Origin: Sindora glabra
Lineage: Eukaryota > Streptophyta > Magnoliopsida > Fabales > Fabaceae
Length of the DNA stretch: 64,000 nt
NCBI GenBank assembly: GCA_020226215.1
Contig: CM035236.1
Location: 55,427,057-55,491,056, forward strand
Reading direction: 5' to 3'
Positions 47,851 to 60,058 of the stretch are shown piece by piece (the first letter of the stretch is position 1; every line of letters begins with the position of its first letter). The notes under the pieces are model-generated. The model saw nothing but the letters and a program-made list of their open reading frames with translations, ran no database searches and was not told the DNA's origin. The translations under genes were made by a program, and so were the position numbers.

Positions 47851-49380
47851 TTGATACTTGTTATGGATATCATCATATGTAACTTACCTATCAAATTGCT
47901 AAGTTTCCAAATAATAGGAGGCAAGTATGTATACAAACAACATCATAAAGTATCTCATGTTGGTACTTTCTAATGGAGGAAAACACCAATAGTTATTTTA
48001 TCACTTTTATTTTGCCACTATTATTCAACCATTACAATTTGTATGGAATAGGGTGTTGCATAGCGAGCAAATTTAATTTCTCTACCTAGATGGTACTAGC
48101 CATATTAGCATAACTTACATTATCAATATGACAATACACATTCTATCCTTGACACTAGACCAATGTGGAGGATGCTTTCCCTTTGTTTTTTCACATTCTT
48201 CTTTAACTTGCACATTCAATGCTCTCTTAATTACCAAACGATCTCTGTCAAAAGGACTCCTACTTTCTTCACTCTTCTCCTTACAAGATATTGTGGATTC
48301 TTTATTTTCCTTATCACTTGTAGAGTCATAATCTCTATCCTTCAAGATTATAACTCTCTTGTTAGGATACTCACTAACAATGTGCCCTCTTTATGTGCAT
48401 CTAGAGCATTTAATGTTTGAAAACTTTTAATGCTCTTAAACTTTATCTTTTCCTTTAGGGTTTTCACTTTTTGGATTAGAAAAAGATTCTTTCTTGTGTT
48501 TTCTCTTCTTGTCCTCCTTTTTGTCACTCTTCTTCTCCTAAAGCTTTCATAAGGAACTTAAATAGGAACCATATATGGAAATACTCTTTTTTTTAAGTTA
48601 CTTATCCACTTTCACAGCCATATGAACCATTTTTTCTATGTAGTGTTGTAACTCCACCACATTAGCAATGTCTTTATTTTAGTCATAGAGAAATCTAGCC
48701 ACTATAACTTCTTGATCTTCTTCCACATTGGCTCTAGACATAGTAGACTCTATCTCCTTATAGTATTCTTAAAAACTTTTGGAACTTTAACTAAAGCTTT
48801 GTAATTTTTTCCACAAGTCTCTATGATAATGGTTAGGAATGAATCTTTTTCTTATAACAAACTGAAAATCCTCTTAAATGTAAAGAGTCCTTTTACAATT
48901 TTTTTGGATACTTGTTATAATTTCATCCCACCAAGCAATAGTATACTCAGGGAATTCCAATCATGGTAAGTTTCACCTTCTTCTCTTCTGAATAGTTATG
49001 ACAATCAAAGACCAATTCTATTTTCTTTTCCCATTTAAGGTAGGGATCCAGATCATTTCTCCCTTGGAAAAAAGGATCTTCACTTTGATATTGTTAAGGT
49101 TAGCATTAACTCCTTCCTTTCTTCACTTATCATCTCTTCTTCTTTTATCTCTGCTTGCATATCTTTTTCTATCACTTCCATTGGATTTACTTGATTGCTC
49201 ACTTTCACCATCATTATTATCTTATACTTCTTCTTCATAATGTTTCTCAATTTGTCTCCTCTCTTTTTTCTCCCTCTTTTCACCCTCAACACTTCTAAGT
49301 CTCATATTTATACCTTCAAGTTGTTGTTGTATAACCCATAATACATCATCATTATTGAAGCTAACTCTCAAAATCCCTTA
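47851..49380 (-). pseudogene. Chromovirus-type gypsy gag and protease start
   Basis: On the minus strand: gag capsid pieces matching YLKWEKKIELVFDCHNYSEE (about 48990-49050), WWDEIITSIQKN and RKRFIPNHYHRDLWKKLQS (about 48780-48860), then VELQHY, the zinc-knuckle relic CSRC...GHI near 48390-48420, NKRVIILKDRDYDS, RDRLVIKRALNVQVKEECE and KGHPPHWSSVKDRMC (48115-48345), the segment before the protease. A charged N-terminal stretch lies at 49080-49292. Several frame breaks. This is the start of the same element whose RT and RNase H lie to the left. Confidence 0.8.
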
Positions 49381-52374
49381 AAGATAAACTTATAAAGGAA
49401 GGTTAGATAAAGAAAAAAATGACCTCAAGAAAACACACTAGTTGTGTTTGTACTCTAATTAAATTCTTTACCTTTAAATGATATCACACCCTCTTGCCTT
49501 TTTCCACTTTTATATTTCCCTTTTTTAGTTCTCTAGGAACTAGTTGGCATAACTAATAAGATTCAACAAATGTAACAAACAAGTTCACTTAACAAAGAGT
49601 AATAATTCAATGAATCAATAGATAATCACTTGGAATTCAAGAAAAGCAAACACAAGCAAAAACATAAAGGTACAATTAATAATAAGGAAAGAAAACTAAG
49701 AATTAAAAGACTAATGGAAATGGAAATTTAGATGAATGAAAGAAGCAACGAAAAGTTATTTTAAAATTAGAAGTTAAAAGATGAAATAAAGTATACATTG
49801 ATCAATTAACTTCTTCTTCTTTGTTCTTTCTTTTTTATTTTTTTTTCTTCCTTTCACTTTATTTTTATATTTTTTTTATATTTTTGCTCTTTAATTTTGC
49901 TTTTTAATCTTACTTTTGCTTTTATTTTTCTTACTTTTAATTCATTTCCTTTTTCTCTTTCCTTTTTGATTTTGTTTTTCTTTTGAATTGAACCTTCAAC
50001 CATTTTATAACACCTTTTGGAGTTAATCTAAACAAGGTAATAGAGTGTTATAATTAACTACCTCAAGTTACAAGAAAGGCATTCAACTACTATACTTAAC
50101 TATAAGAGGTTAGGTAGCTCTACCTTGCATTACTCAACTACTATAGTCAAATACTAAAAAATTTGGAGAATATGACTATAGGATTCAAATGCCACAAAAA
50201 GTGGTGCTATCTACCTTCAATTACTCAACTACAATATTCGAGTATTATACTATTTTGTGCATCATTTGAATAGGCTACTCAAATACTTGAACTTAACCTT
50301 TATGATTTTGAACTTTTTTTCAAATAGTTTCAAAGTAAACTTTTACACCAATTAATCTTAACAAAATTTGCACAAAATACTCTGACATAAAACACATAAA
50401 TTTGCACAAATTTAAGATACAAAGTGCAAGGAATAATAACAGATTCAAGTATTGAACAAAAAATTAAGCTAGAACATAAAATCCAATTAAGAAACTAGGA
50501 TTAAAACATGGACTACAATAGCAATTATGCAAAAACCAAAATAAAGGAACTCAATTTGATCTTGAATTTAAACATAAGATCAACAAGGAACAACAAAATT
50601 AATACAAGAGCACTAGAATTAAAGATAAATTTATAGCAAAAATAACAATAAAACTAAATTAAAAAATTAGAAATGAAAAACTTAAACAAAATAGTAAATA
50701 TATCAAGAATACAACTTGAAAAATAGGAAACATTTGCTTTGAATATCAATTGATATGAATCTCTATAGTTGAATCATCCCAAAAATTCAAAAATTAAATG
50801 AAAAAAGAAAGATAATCACAACATGCTTCAAAATAAAGAAGGAAAAAGGAGATAAGTGAGAAGAAATTAAACTACAAAAGATGTTGATCTTTTGATAAGT
50901 GAGAATTAACACGATAAAAATTAATTTCCTTGATAAGTCTAGAGTTCTTGCTAGAACCATAAAAGGAAAAGCTCATGCAAAGTTTTCTAATTTGAAAATG
51001 TCAAAAGGTTATGATAATGAGGAACAACCCCCTTCAAATAGTTCAAAAGTGACTAACTTAAACAACTTAATTAGGCTCTAATTAGACTAATTAAGCCTAA
51101 TTTAGAAAGCTAATTAAAATATTATTAATTTTTAAAATGAAGTTATAAACTAATGGGCTAAACTAACATAAGGCCCAACAATGACTTAAGCCACAAGAAG
51201 TAAGAATAGTACATACATTAACATCTTAGTATTCAGTTGCAATATTCAAATATTGTGTAGAATTCTATAGGTATTTGAATGTTGTATTCAAATAGTAGAA
51301 AAAATTGAATTCCAAATCTAGTAGTCACGTATTATATTTGAATATTTAGTTATTTTTTTCCTAAGCAAAATATGCATAGCCTAAACTCCTCCTTATTTCT
51401 TCATGCATCTAAGTTCTCTCTATCAACCCTTAACATCCTTCCTTGATCTTCTTAGTCTTAGTTTTTATCATTGGATTATTCGATAAATAAAAATGTGAAG
51501 TGAATCTAACTAACGGATCGTCCCAAAATTCATCAAATCAAACAAAAAGAAAATGATAGTTATGCCATGTTCCAAAAAAGGAAGAATAGGAGCAATAAAT
51601 GATGAAAAACATGCCACAAAGGATGAAAAATAATTTGATAAGTGAAGAAGCATTATGTCACAAGGATGAATTCTTGATTAGTGAAGATTAACATCATAAA
51701 GATTGAATCCCTTTAGTAAGTCAAAAGTTCATTCAAGAACTTAAAAAAGAACTTTCTTTCATAAAAAGGCTTCAATTAATTCTTAATTTACCAGATCTTT
51801 AATATGTTTTCTATAAGGAATAACCTTCTTTATATATCCTAGAAAGTTAACAAGTTAACTACTTAATTAGGCTCTAATGGACTAATTTAAGCTCAAAGAT
51901 ATCATACTAATTAACCTAAAATAGGTAGTAAATAAAATGTTTAAAATAACATGCTAAAATAATGGGCTTAAAAACAAAGGAAAATAAAAGGAACAAAGTC
52001 TCAAAATGCATATATTTAACTTTTCAAAGCTTTTCCAAGCCCTCTTTTCATGTATCCAAACATTTTGAAATAACCCTTGAATCACATCTTTAATTCTTTA
52101 AGCTAGCTTTTTATGATTACCCCCTAGGATCATATCATTCCCTCTTTCTTTGAATGGATTCATCCTTGAATCTTCGAAGCCTAAAGAAAAAGAAGTAAGA
52201 TTAGAATCATTAAAAGAAGCTCTCACAACAAACTCAACATAAGAATTCAAACTAGAAACATAATCATTATATTTTTAAGAATTTGGAATAAACCATCATT
52301 ACTTAGATGTAGCTTGGATTTCCTTGGATCCAGGAATATTCTATGCCACTCACATCATTAACAAACAACCACGC
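49381..52374 (-). repeat. Leader/5' LTR-like region of chromovirus, no gene
   Basis: It stands where the leader and 5' LTR of the minus-strand chromovirus should be, but I cannot fix the LTR edges or primer site. Contents: a T-rich tract at 49805-49990; clusters of TATTTGAATA/TATTCAAATA-type motifs at 50080-50320 and 51225-51350; and an imperfect direct repeat, about 50745-51180 against 51510-51975. The right edge is the LTR at 52375. Confidence 0.45.
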
Positions 52375-52836
52375 TATCATAACCCAACTTTAGGGTATTC
52401 TCATTGGCATAAAGACACCTAACTAATGACATAATAGTAACTAGACATCTTTACAAGCCCTTAAGACATTATGAACTTTCTTATTACTTGAGTTTACTAA
52501 AAGTAAGAATAGATATTTATAAAAAATAAAACTAGTTACACGTCACTTAGAAGATCAAGATATATTTTTCATATATCAAAAGATTTATACAAGAGCACTA
52601 AAGGTTTTTGAAAATAAAAGATTATATACATATACTACAATTAGTAACTATTAATTCGACCTTTCTTGTTTAAGTTTAGGATCTTTCTCAAGGTCATATT
52701 TAATAAATGTGGAAAACAAAAGATATAACATATAAACAAAGCTAGAGCTATTGAATATATCCTTCTATGAATGGTTTGACAAAACATTTTGACTTAGAAC
52801 TTAACTTTCTATGTTCTACAATACAATCAAACTAAG

Positions 52837-54197
52837 TGTTGGGATCAAGAATCAAATAAATGTAATGAAAATTAATGGATCCCAACCAAAGGATCCATAC
52901 AAAATATTAGATTAGAATAAAGATTCGATTAATTCCTTTCTGATGATTTAGGAACTCACTTGTTAATCACCTTTTCGACTTCCTTTCAGTTGAAAACTCC
53001 GAGGTATCCATATGAACTAGCAAATCACCAGTGAACGTCTACGACCACTGATTGGAATTCTCCTCCTTTGCCTTGTAGTGCTAGCTACATCTCTTCAAAG
53101 GTTATGGTTAAGGAGAGCTGCTAGGGTTTTTATGCTTTAGGATGCATAAATGATGTTTATTATTACCTAAAGAGCCTATTTAAATAGGTGCATAGAAACC
53201 CTAACTAATTAGGCTTTGTTCCATGTATAATTATAGGCTTATTATTAGGCTTTATATTATAACGTGGAATTCCTAAATATTAGGCCTAAACAATTTGATC
53301 CATTAATTTCAAATCTATTAGATTCTAAGTGTGTAACCCTACAAGCTCTCATTGCATTGGTAATGATCATAAATCACATTAATGATCATAAACAATGAGC
53401 GGTGTCTAGCAACACATCATTATTACCTAAGTAATGAGAAAGTCAGTGATTTAACTAAACCTTTATATATAATTATCATCTATGACCTTTTATCCTAGAC
53501 ATCTTGATTAAGTACAAGACATGGACTGTGTCATTCCCATATAGCCCAATCCAAAGGTTTCTTAATTTCTAAGTAAGCTAATTGAAGTAAATGTAATTAA
53601 CAACCCATGTCAATTTATCTGAGCATGGCCATGTATTTTCTCAACTTTACTTAATTAAAGGGCCTATAGATGTCACTCCTATTATATAGGAGGGACAAAT
53701 TCCATCTTGATCACACAAATCCTTCCACATGATATGTGACATATCCAATAACTATCCTTGCATTCACTCAACTATGAGTAATATAGAGTAGTATCAAAAT
53801 ATGAAACTCACATGTAAGAAATTTTGGCGATCTCAAGTCAAAGGACCATATTAATAATAATCATTAAAAATCACTCATGACACTCATACAATAATTCATG
53901 TAGTATTCTTAGGGTGGGTCGGTCCAATATATAAGTTATCTAACTTGTACTCATTTACAGACTTAATATCTCATATAAGTCACTACACATACTAGTCTTA
54001 ACATATCAAAACAACCCAATCCACAATAATATATGAATAGAGTTATTTAAGAATATAATTATTCTAAAATTATTATCATAATTAAATATATTACGTAAAT
54101 AATATATGTATAAATATGATAATTGAAATCTATTAAAATAACATGATTTAAATTTACAATCATTAATGTGATTAGTTTTAGGGTATACACACTAACA
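52837..54197 (-). mobile_element. 3' LTR of element 2
   Basis: Starts TGTTGGGATCAAG and ends TACACACTAACA; 1361 bp. It has the palindrome CCTATTTAAATAGG at 53175-53188. It lacks the 151-bp duplication present in the 5' LTR. Confidence 0.92.
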
Positions 54198-54207
54198 ATC
54201 TCCCACT
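54198..54207 (-). other. Polypurine tract of element 2
   Basis: Reverse complement AGTGGGAGAT, identical to element 1, directly before the 3' LTR. Confidence 0.85.
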
Positions 54208-55590
54208 TGCACTAAAGCAAATCATCCACGTATCTAATACCTATGGATCTCATTTGACTATCATGCTTCTATTGCGTTAGGGCTTTTATTAGTGGATCAG
54301 TGACATTATCATCGATCGGTATTCTACATATTTTAACATTATTTCTATCGATGATATCTCTTATAAGATGATAATGCATGAGTATATGTTTAGATTTCTA
54401 ATGAGATTTAGGTTCCTTAACTTGTGTAATGGCTCCATTATTATCACAATAGATCTCTACTGGGTCAACAATGCTATGAACAACTCTAAGTTCAGTGATG
54501 AACTTCTTAATCCAAACACCCTCCTTTGTGGTATTTGATGTTGTAATGTATTTAGCTTCTATTATAGAATCAGCCACTATCCCTGGCTTTGAACTCTTTC
54601 AAGTTACAACGCCACCATTGAGGCAAAATACATAACCTGACTGGGATATGAAATCATCTTTATCAGTTTGAAAGCTAGCATTGATGTAACCACTTAACCA
54701 CTTACAGTGAGCTCTTCCTCACCTCTATAAATCAAGAATATATCTTTAGTTCTTCTTAAGAACTTAAGAATATTCTTGACAATTGTCTAATGACTTTCAT
54801 CCAGATCTGATTGGTATCTGCTCATCATACTCAAAGCATACAAGATATCAGGATGAGTACATAACATAACATACATGATAGACCCAATTGTAAATGCATA
54901 AGGGATCTTACTCATGCATTGTCTCTTATACTCTGTGGAAGGATATTGAGTTTTTGAGAGAATTATGCCATGTGACATCGGCAAGAATCCTCTTTTAGAA
55001 TATTGTATGCTAAACCTCTTTCGTACCTTATCAATGTATGTACTCTAACTTAGGCCAAGCAACTTTCTCAATCTATCTCTATAGATCTTAATACTTAATA
55101 TATAGAAAGCTTCATCTAAGTCTTTCATAGAAAAGCAATTTTCTAACTAAATTCTTACAAACTGTAGTGTAGGAATGTCATTCCGAATTAATAATATGTC
55201 ATCTACATACAATACCAAAAAGACTATTGCACTCCCATTAACCTTCTTGTACACACAAGGTTCATCTTCATTCTTGATGAAACCAAACTCTTTGATTGCA
55301 TCATCGAAATAAAGATTCCAATTATGAGAAGCCTGCTTCAATTCATAAATGGATCATTGCAATTTGCAAACTTTTTTAGCACTTTCTGGATTTACAAAAC
55401 CTTTAGGTTGTGTCATGTACACATCCTCAAGAAGATTTTTATTAAGGAAAACGATTTTGATATCCATTTACTAGATCTCATGATCATAATATATGGCTAT
55501 AAGTCTCATCATAGTCAATACTATAGATTTATTTGAAACCTTTAGCAACTAGTTGTCCTTTAAAGATACATATATTACCATCCATATCAG
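54208..55590 (-). pseudogene. Element 2 reverse transcriptase and RNase H
   Basis: Aligns with element 1 RT and RNase H without the two inserted LTRs, and so shows their empty sites near 54535 and 54921. Readable pieces: HNWNLYFDDAIKEFGFIKNE and VFLVLYVDDILLIRND (55147-55341, YVDD intact), MPMSHGIILSKTQYPS and YAFTIGSIMYVMLCTHPDIL (54787-54984), and an RNase H with DSIIEAKYI-like decay of the TEAEY motif. Many stops, and the segment near 55500 lacks about 60 bases present in element 1. Confidence 0.88.
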
Positions 55591-56479
55591 TTTTCTTTTT
55601 TAAAAATCCATTTGCACCCTATGGGTTTTACTTCTTCAAGTGGTCAACAAGGTCCAAACTTGGTTTGCATACATGGAATTCATCTCTAATTTCATAGCTT
55701 TTAGCCGTTTTCTCAGAATCTGGGTCCATCATAGCCTCTTGGTAGGTTGTGGGCTCATCTTGGTCCATAAGCAACATATCATTGTAATGAGTTATGAGAA
55801 AATCATATCTCTTGGGCTCACGATGTATCATACTAGACCTATGTGGGTTTTGTGTTACATGAGCAGATTCTTCTACAACTGGTTATCAAACTGGCTGAGG
55901 TTCCATCTCAAGTTCAATGTTCTTTCATTAATCTTAAATTTCTTCAAGTTCTATTCTCCTCCCACTGATGTTTCTTGAGAGAAATTCTCTCTCTATAAAG
56001 ACACCAGTTCAAGGAATAAATATTTTTTACTCAGTTGGATTGTAGAAATAATATTCCTTCGTCTCCTTAGGATATCTAATAAAAAAATATTTATCATATT
56101 TAGGTCCAAGTTTATCTAAAGTTTGACATCTCACGTAAGCTTCACAGCCCCAAATCTTCATAAAAAAATTAGGATGTTTCCTAGTCCATATCTTATATAG
56201 TGTCTTTTGAACTGATTTTGACAGAACACAATTTAGTGTGAAGGTCGCAGTCTTTAGAGCATGTCCCCAAAAGGAATTTAGAAATTTAGCTTAACTCATC
56301 ATTGATTGAATCATGTCTAAAAATGTTCGATTCCTCCTTTTAGAAAAACCATTCCATTGAGGTGTTCCTAGTGGAGTAAGTTATGATACAATGCCAAACT
56401 CCTTTAGATAATCAAGGAATTCCCGATCTAAGTATTCACCACCACGATCTAATCGAAGTGCTTTAATACTTTTACTAAG
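55591..56479 (-). pseudogene. Element 2 integrase, C-terminal half and linker
   Basis: Follows the shared TAA stop at 56480-56482. Corresponds to element 1 37471-38197: pieces equivalent to the DRGGEYLDREF and TPQWNGVSERR blocks and the GKRPS/IWGCEAYV blocks are present with substitutions and stops. The 67-residue open piece at 55628-55831 includes LLMDQDEPTTYQEAM, in which the codon that is a stop in element 1 is still Gln. Confidence 0.85.
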
Positions 56480-57390
56480 TTAATTTTGTACTTCATTTTT
56501 GAATTCTTTAAACTTTTCAAAAGATTCAAACTTGTGTTTCATAAGAAACATATAACCATATCTACTAAAATAATCAATAAAAGTAATGAAGTATTGATAA
56601 CCACCTCTAGCTTGTGTATTTAAAGGTCTACATACATCATTATGTATAAAGCTCAGTAAATCACTAGCCTTTTCACCTTTCCCAGTAAAAAGGGCTTTAG
56701 TCATCTTATATAATAAACATGACTCACATACCTCATATGATTCAAAATCAAATGAGTCCAAAAATCCATCCTTATGAAGTTTGGAGATGCATGTCTCATT
56801 TATATGGCCTAAATGACAATACTAAAGATAAGTTAGATTTGAATTATTAGTTTTGACCTTCTTGATATTTATGTTATAGATTGAATTTTCAAGGTCTAGA
56901 ACATAAAGACCATTTGTTAAGTGTGCACTACCATAAAACATTTTATTTAAATAAATAGAGTAACATTTGTTCTTTATTATAAATGAAAAGCCTTTCTTAT
57001 CTAAACAAGAAATAGAAATCAAATTCCTACTAAAAGTAGGTACAAAATAACAATTATCCAATTCTAAAACTAATCCACTAGGTAAAGATAGATAATCAGT
57101 CCATACAGCAAATGTAGCAACTCTTGCTCCATTTCCAATGTGCCAGTCCACTTCACTTTTGGTTAATGATCTACTTCCTTTAAGATTATGCATATTTACA
57201 CAAATATGAGTACCACATCTAGTATTTAATACCTAAGATGTAGAAGTAGATAAATTAACCTCTATAACATAAATACCTGAGTTGGAAATCCCACTTCCCT
57301 TTTGCTTCTTAAGCTCTTCCAAATAAAGCTTACAATTTCGCTTCCAATGTCCTGGTACTTTACAATGGAAGCATTACCCTTCCTTAGCCA
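56480..57390 (-). pseudogene. Element 2 zinc knuckle, protease and integrase N-terminal half
   Basis: Open pieces at 56822-57193 (KGSRSLTKSEVDWHIGNGAR, the region after the protease site, and YSIYLNKMFYGSAHLTNGLY) and 56480-56761 (CESCLLYKMTKALF, FITFIDYFSRYGYMF). The catalytic TDDFSRY of integrase has become IDYFSRY, losing an Asp. The zinc knuckle at about 57340-57375 is interrupted. It ends at a TAA at 56480-56482, the same position as in element 1. Confidence 0.88.
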
Positions 57391-58132
57391 TGCCACCTTT
57401 AGGCTTCAATACAGAGGAACTTGACTTGGACTTTCCATCAGTCTTGTCTCTTTTCTTTTTATTCTTGACTTTAGACTTGCCCTTTCCTTTGTCCTTTTGA
57501 ACCATCATGATGGAATTGGGCTTGAAATTTTTCAAGTTCTGCTCAATAGTTCTTAACATATTAAGCAGTTCAAGCAAAGTCTTATCAATTTTGTTCATAT
57601 TGTAATTCATGATGAATTGACATAGCTTTTAGGCAACGATTGTAGAACTATGTCAGTAGCCAATTCTTGCTGTAAAGGAAAACCCAACCTTTCAAGGCTA
57701 TTAATGTATCTAATCATCTTAAGCATATGTATAGCAATAGTTGTTCCTCCAACCATCTTGCATTGAAACAATGCTTTAGATACATCATATCTCTCATGTC
57801 TTGCTTACTCTTAGTAAAGCTATTTTAGGTGATCAATCATATTGAACGCCTCCATGTTTTCATGTTACTTTTAAAGCTCAGAGTTCATAGTAGCAAGATA
57901 AGACAACAGACATCCAAAGCATCTTATAGATGCTTCTTATAAACATCCTTTTCTACTCAAGGAGCATTAGCACCACACTCATTTAAAGTAAGTTGCTCTA
58001 GGACATATTGCTTTTTCTTATGCTTGAGGACAATTCTCAAGTTTCGATACCAATCAAGAAAATTTGTCCCATTCAGTTTATCCTTTTCAAGGATAGATCA
58101 CAGTGATAACTTTGATGCATTTGATGCTATGG
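57374..58132 (-). pseudogene. Element 2 gag
   Basis: Matches element 1 gag. The start codon position (about 58129-58131) reads ATA instead of ATG, and a stop follows after SKLSL. The C-terminal part is open (57374-57610) with LLELLNMLRTIEQNLKNFKP and the basic stretch KGKGKSKVKNKKKRDK, which here stays in frame with the zinc-knuckle region, unlike element 1. Other stops make it non-functional. Confidence 0.88.
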
Positions 58133-60045
58133 TTATCTACAATAGAAAAATATGCAAAATGAGAATCATGCATTTTATTTATTTAATAAGGTCTTTTATT
58201 TAATAATACTCCCACTATTTTTCTCAAAATAATAGCCCTCACTATTATTTCAAAAAACCTTATTGTCAATGTTTTCTAGTAAGCTAAGATCTATATTTTA
58301 CTGAATCTTATGTTAGCTTTGGCTAATCACTTAAAAGGTGGCTATTTAGGTAGATAACTCCTTGTCAATTATCGCTTATGCAACTCTTGGATAGTTAGAT
58401 GAATAACACTTATTCAAATTCATCTCAAGAATTCATAACTAACTCTATGCCACTAGGCCCCAATCCTATTGGTATAGCCTAGTTAAGTCAAATCCAATAA
58501 TTAGCAATTTGGATATCACTTTTATCCCATCGCGTCTTACCAAGATAGACTTTAGGCACTTTGCTTTGGCAAACCCACCTATAATTGATCAAGATCTTGA
58601 TAAGTACTATTATTGGAAGGCATCTCTTTTGACTTAATATTTTGTTTAAAGGATTTTAATATTCTTGATCTCACCATTATTGTATTTGGTTTTATTTAGC
58701 ATGCATCACATACATTTAGTATAGGCATCTCATACATTCATCATATGCATCTCATACATAAAATATAAATTAAACGTGACATGATCATAGCCTAACCTAA
58801 GTGATATTCTAAAGCTTAAGAATATCAAATAAAACTAAGAAAGAAAAAATTTCTCCCTAAGAAACTTCTTCTTTCTTCATGGTTTGATCTCCACTTCCAT
58901 TATTGCCTCTTCAAGTTCTCTAACAAAATTATTACATAATAATAAAGAAACCTCGAGTTACATTTGAAAGGAGTAAGATGAGAAGAGAATGTACAACCAG
59001 AAGTAATAGAAACGCACGACACGTAAGGCATATTTTAAAATTGCAACAAAAATCAAAGGCCATAATCATACACCATACATCAAGCAACAAAACAACATGA
59101 TAAGTGAAACATATATCCAAATATATGTTCAATATCAAAATTTGAATTAATTAATTACTTAATGTCATGCTATGTAAAGAATTTACGACAGTCCTGTTAG
59201 CTGGTTAGAGGGTGGGGTCAAGGGCCAGCACCTCTACGGGAGGTGAGGGTGGTAGAGCCCCTTGTCTGAAAAATTCATTACATATGACATTCAGATTGCA
59301 ATTCATTTTATCAACAATTGACACACCCCTTTAATCGAACAATTCGATAATATTTAACATTCAAATCGCAATTTTGAAATAGGATTTATATCAAAACATA
59401 GTGGATAGATTTAATCATATTAAATAAATCCAATGAAGTTCAAACACATTAAACCATTCACACATATACTTTATACATGAGTCTAGATTTATTTTAAATC
59501 ACATTAAACATGTTAAACAAATCTATATATGAAGACTGTTTCAGAACTAATCACATTAATTCTATGCAAAATAGATTAAGTATTTGAATACAAGGTATAT
59601 CACATATTTTTTATATATAGATTTAAGGAGTTAATTTGATTAATTCTGATTCATAATAGAACCTATGTTTTAATCAAAAACCATTTTTCATATATTAAAT
59701 CAAATTCACATAATTAATTCTTTTGATTTCATTCAAAATAGAACCCAAAAATTAATTTTAAATTAAAACCAAAACCCAAAATCATTACAATAGATTGAAA
59801 TTTAAAATAAAGCCCAAAAACATATTCGAATTTAAATTAGAATTCAAAATTAGATTCAAATTAGAAATAGAGTTCAAAATTAATTATATTAATTTTACTT
59901 GAACTAGAATGCATAAAATCAAATTCATAGGATTAAACTCACTAATCTTAATTGAAAATCATTGAGGTGTGATGTACAAAATAGTTCATCAAATTATAAA
60001 CCACGCAATCAGCAAACAAAATCCTAATTTAACATTTCACAAATA
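58133..60045 (-). other. Element 2 leader between primer site and gag
   Basis: About 1.9 kb without a gene, aligned with the element 1 leader. At 59195-59275 it contains a markedly GC-rich patch that includes a perfect hairpin CACCTC-TACGG-GAGGTG (59229-59245). The remainder, especially 59280-60000, is low-complexity and AT-rich. Confidence 0.7.
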
Positions 60046-60057
60046 GATCTGATGCCA
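60046..60057 (-). other. Primer binding site of element 2
   Basis: Reverse complement TGGCATCAGATC, two mismatches from the tRNA-iMet site TGGTATCAGAGC, one base inside the LTR edge as in element 1. Confidence 0.85.
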
Positions 60058-60058
60058 C

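Noticed and set aside
59195..59275. tRNA-like wording 'tagctggttagagg' in the GC-rich patch
   Set aside because: No T-arm (GGTTCRA) or acceptor stem could be paired, so a tRNA gene is not supported.
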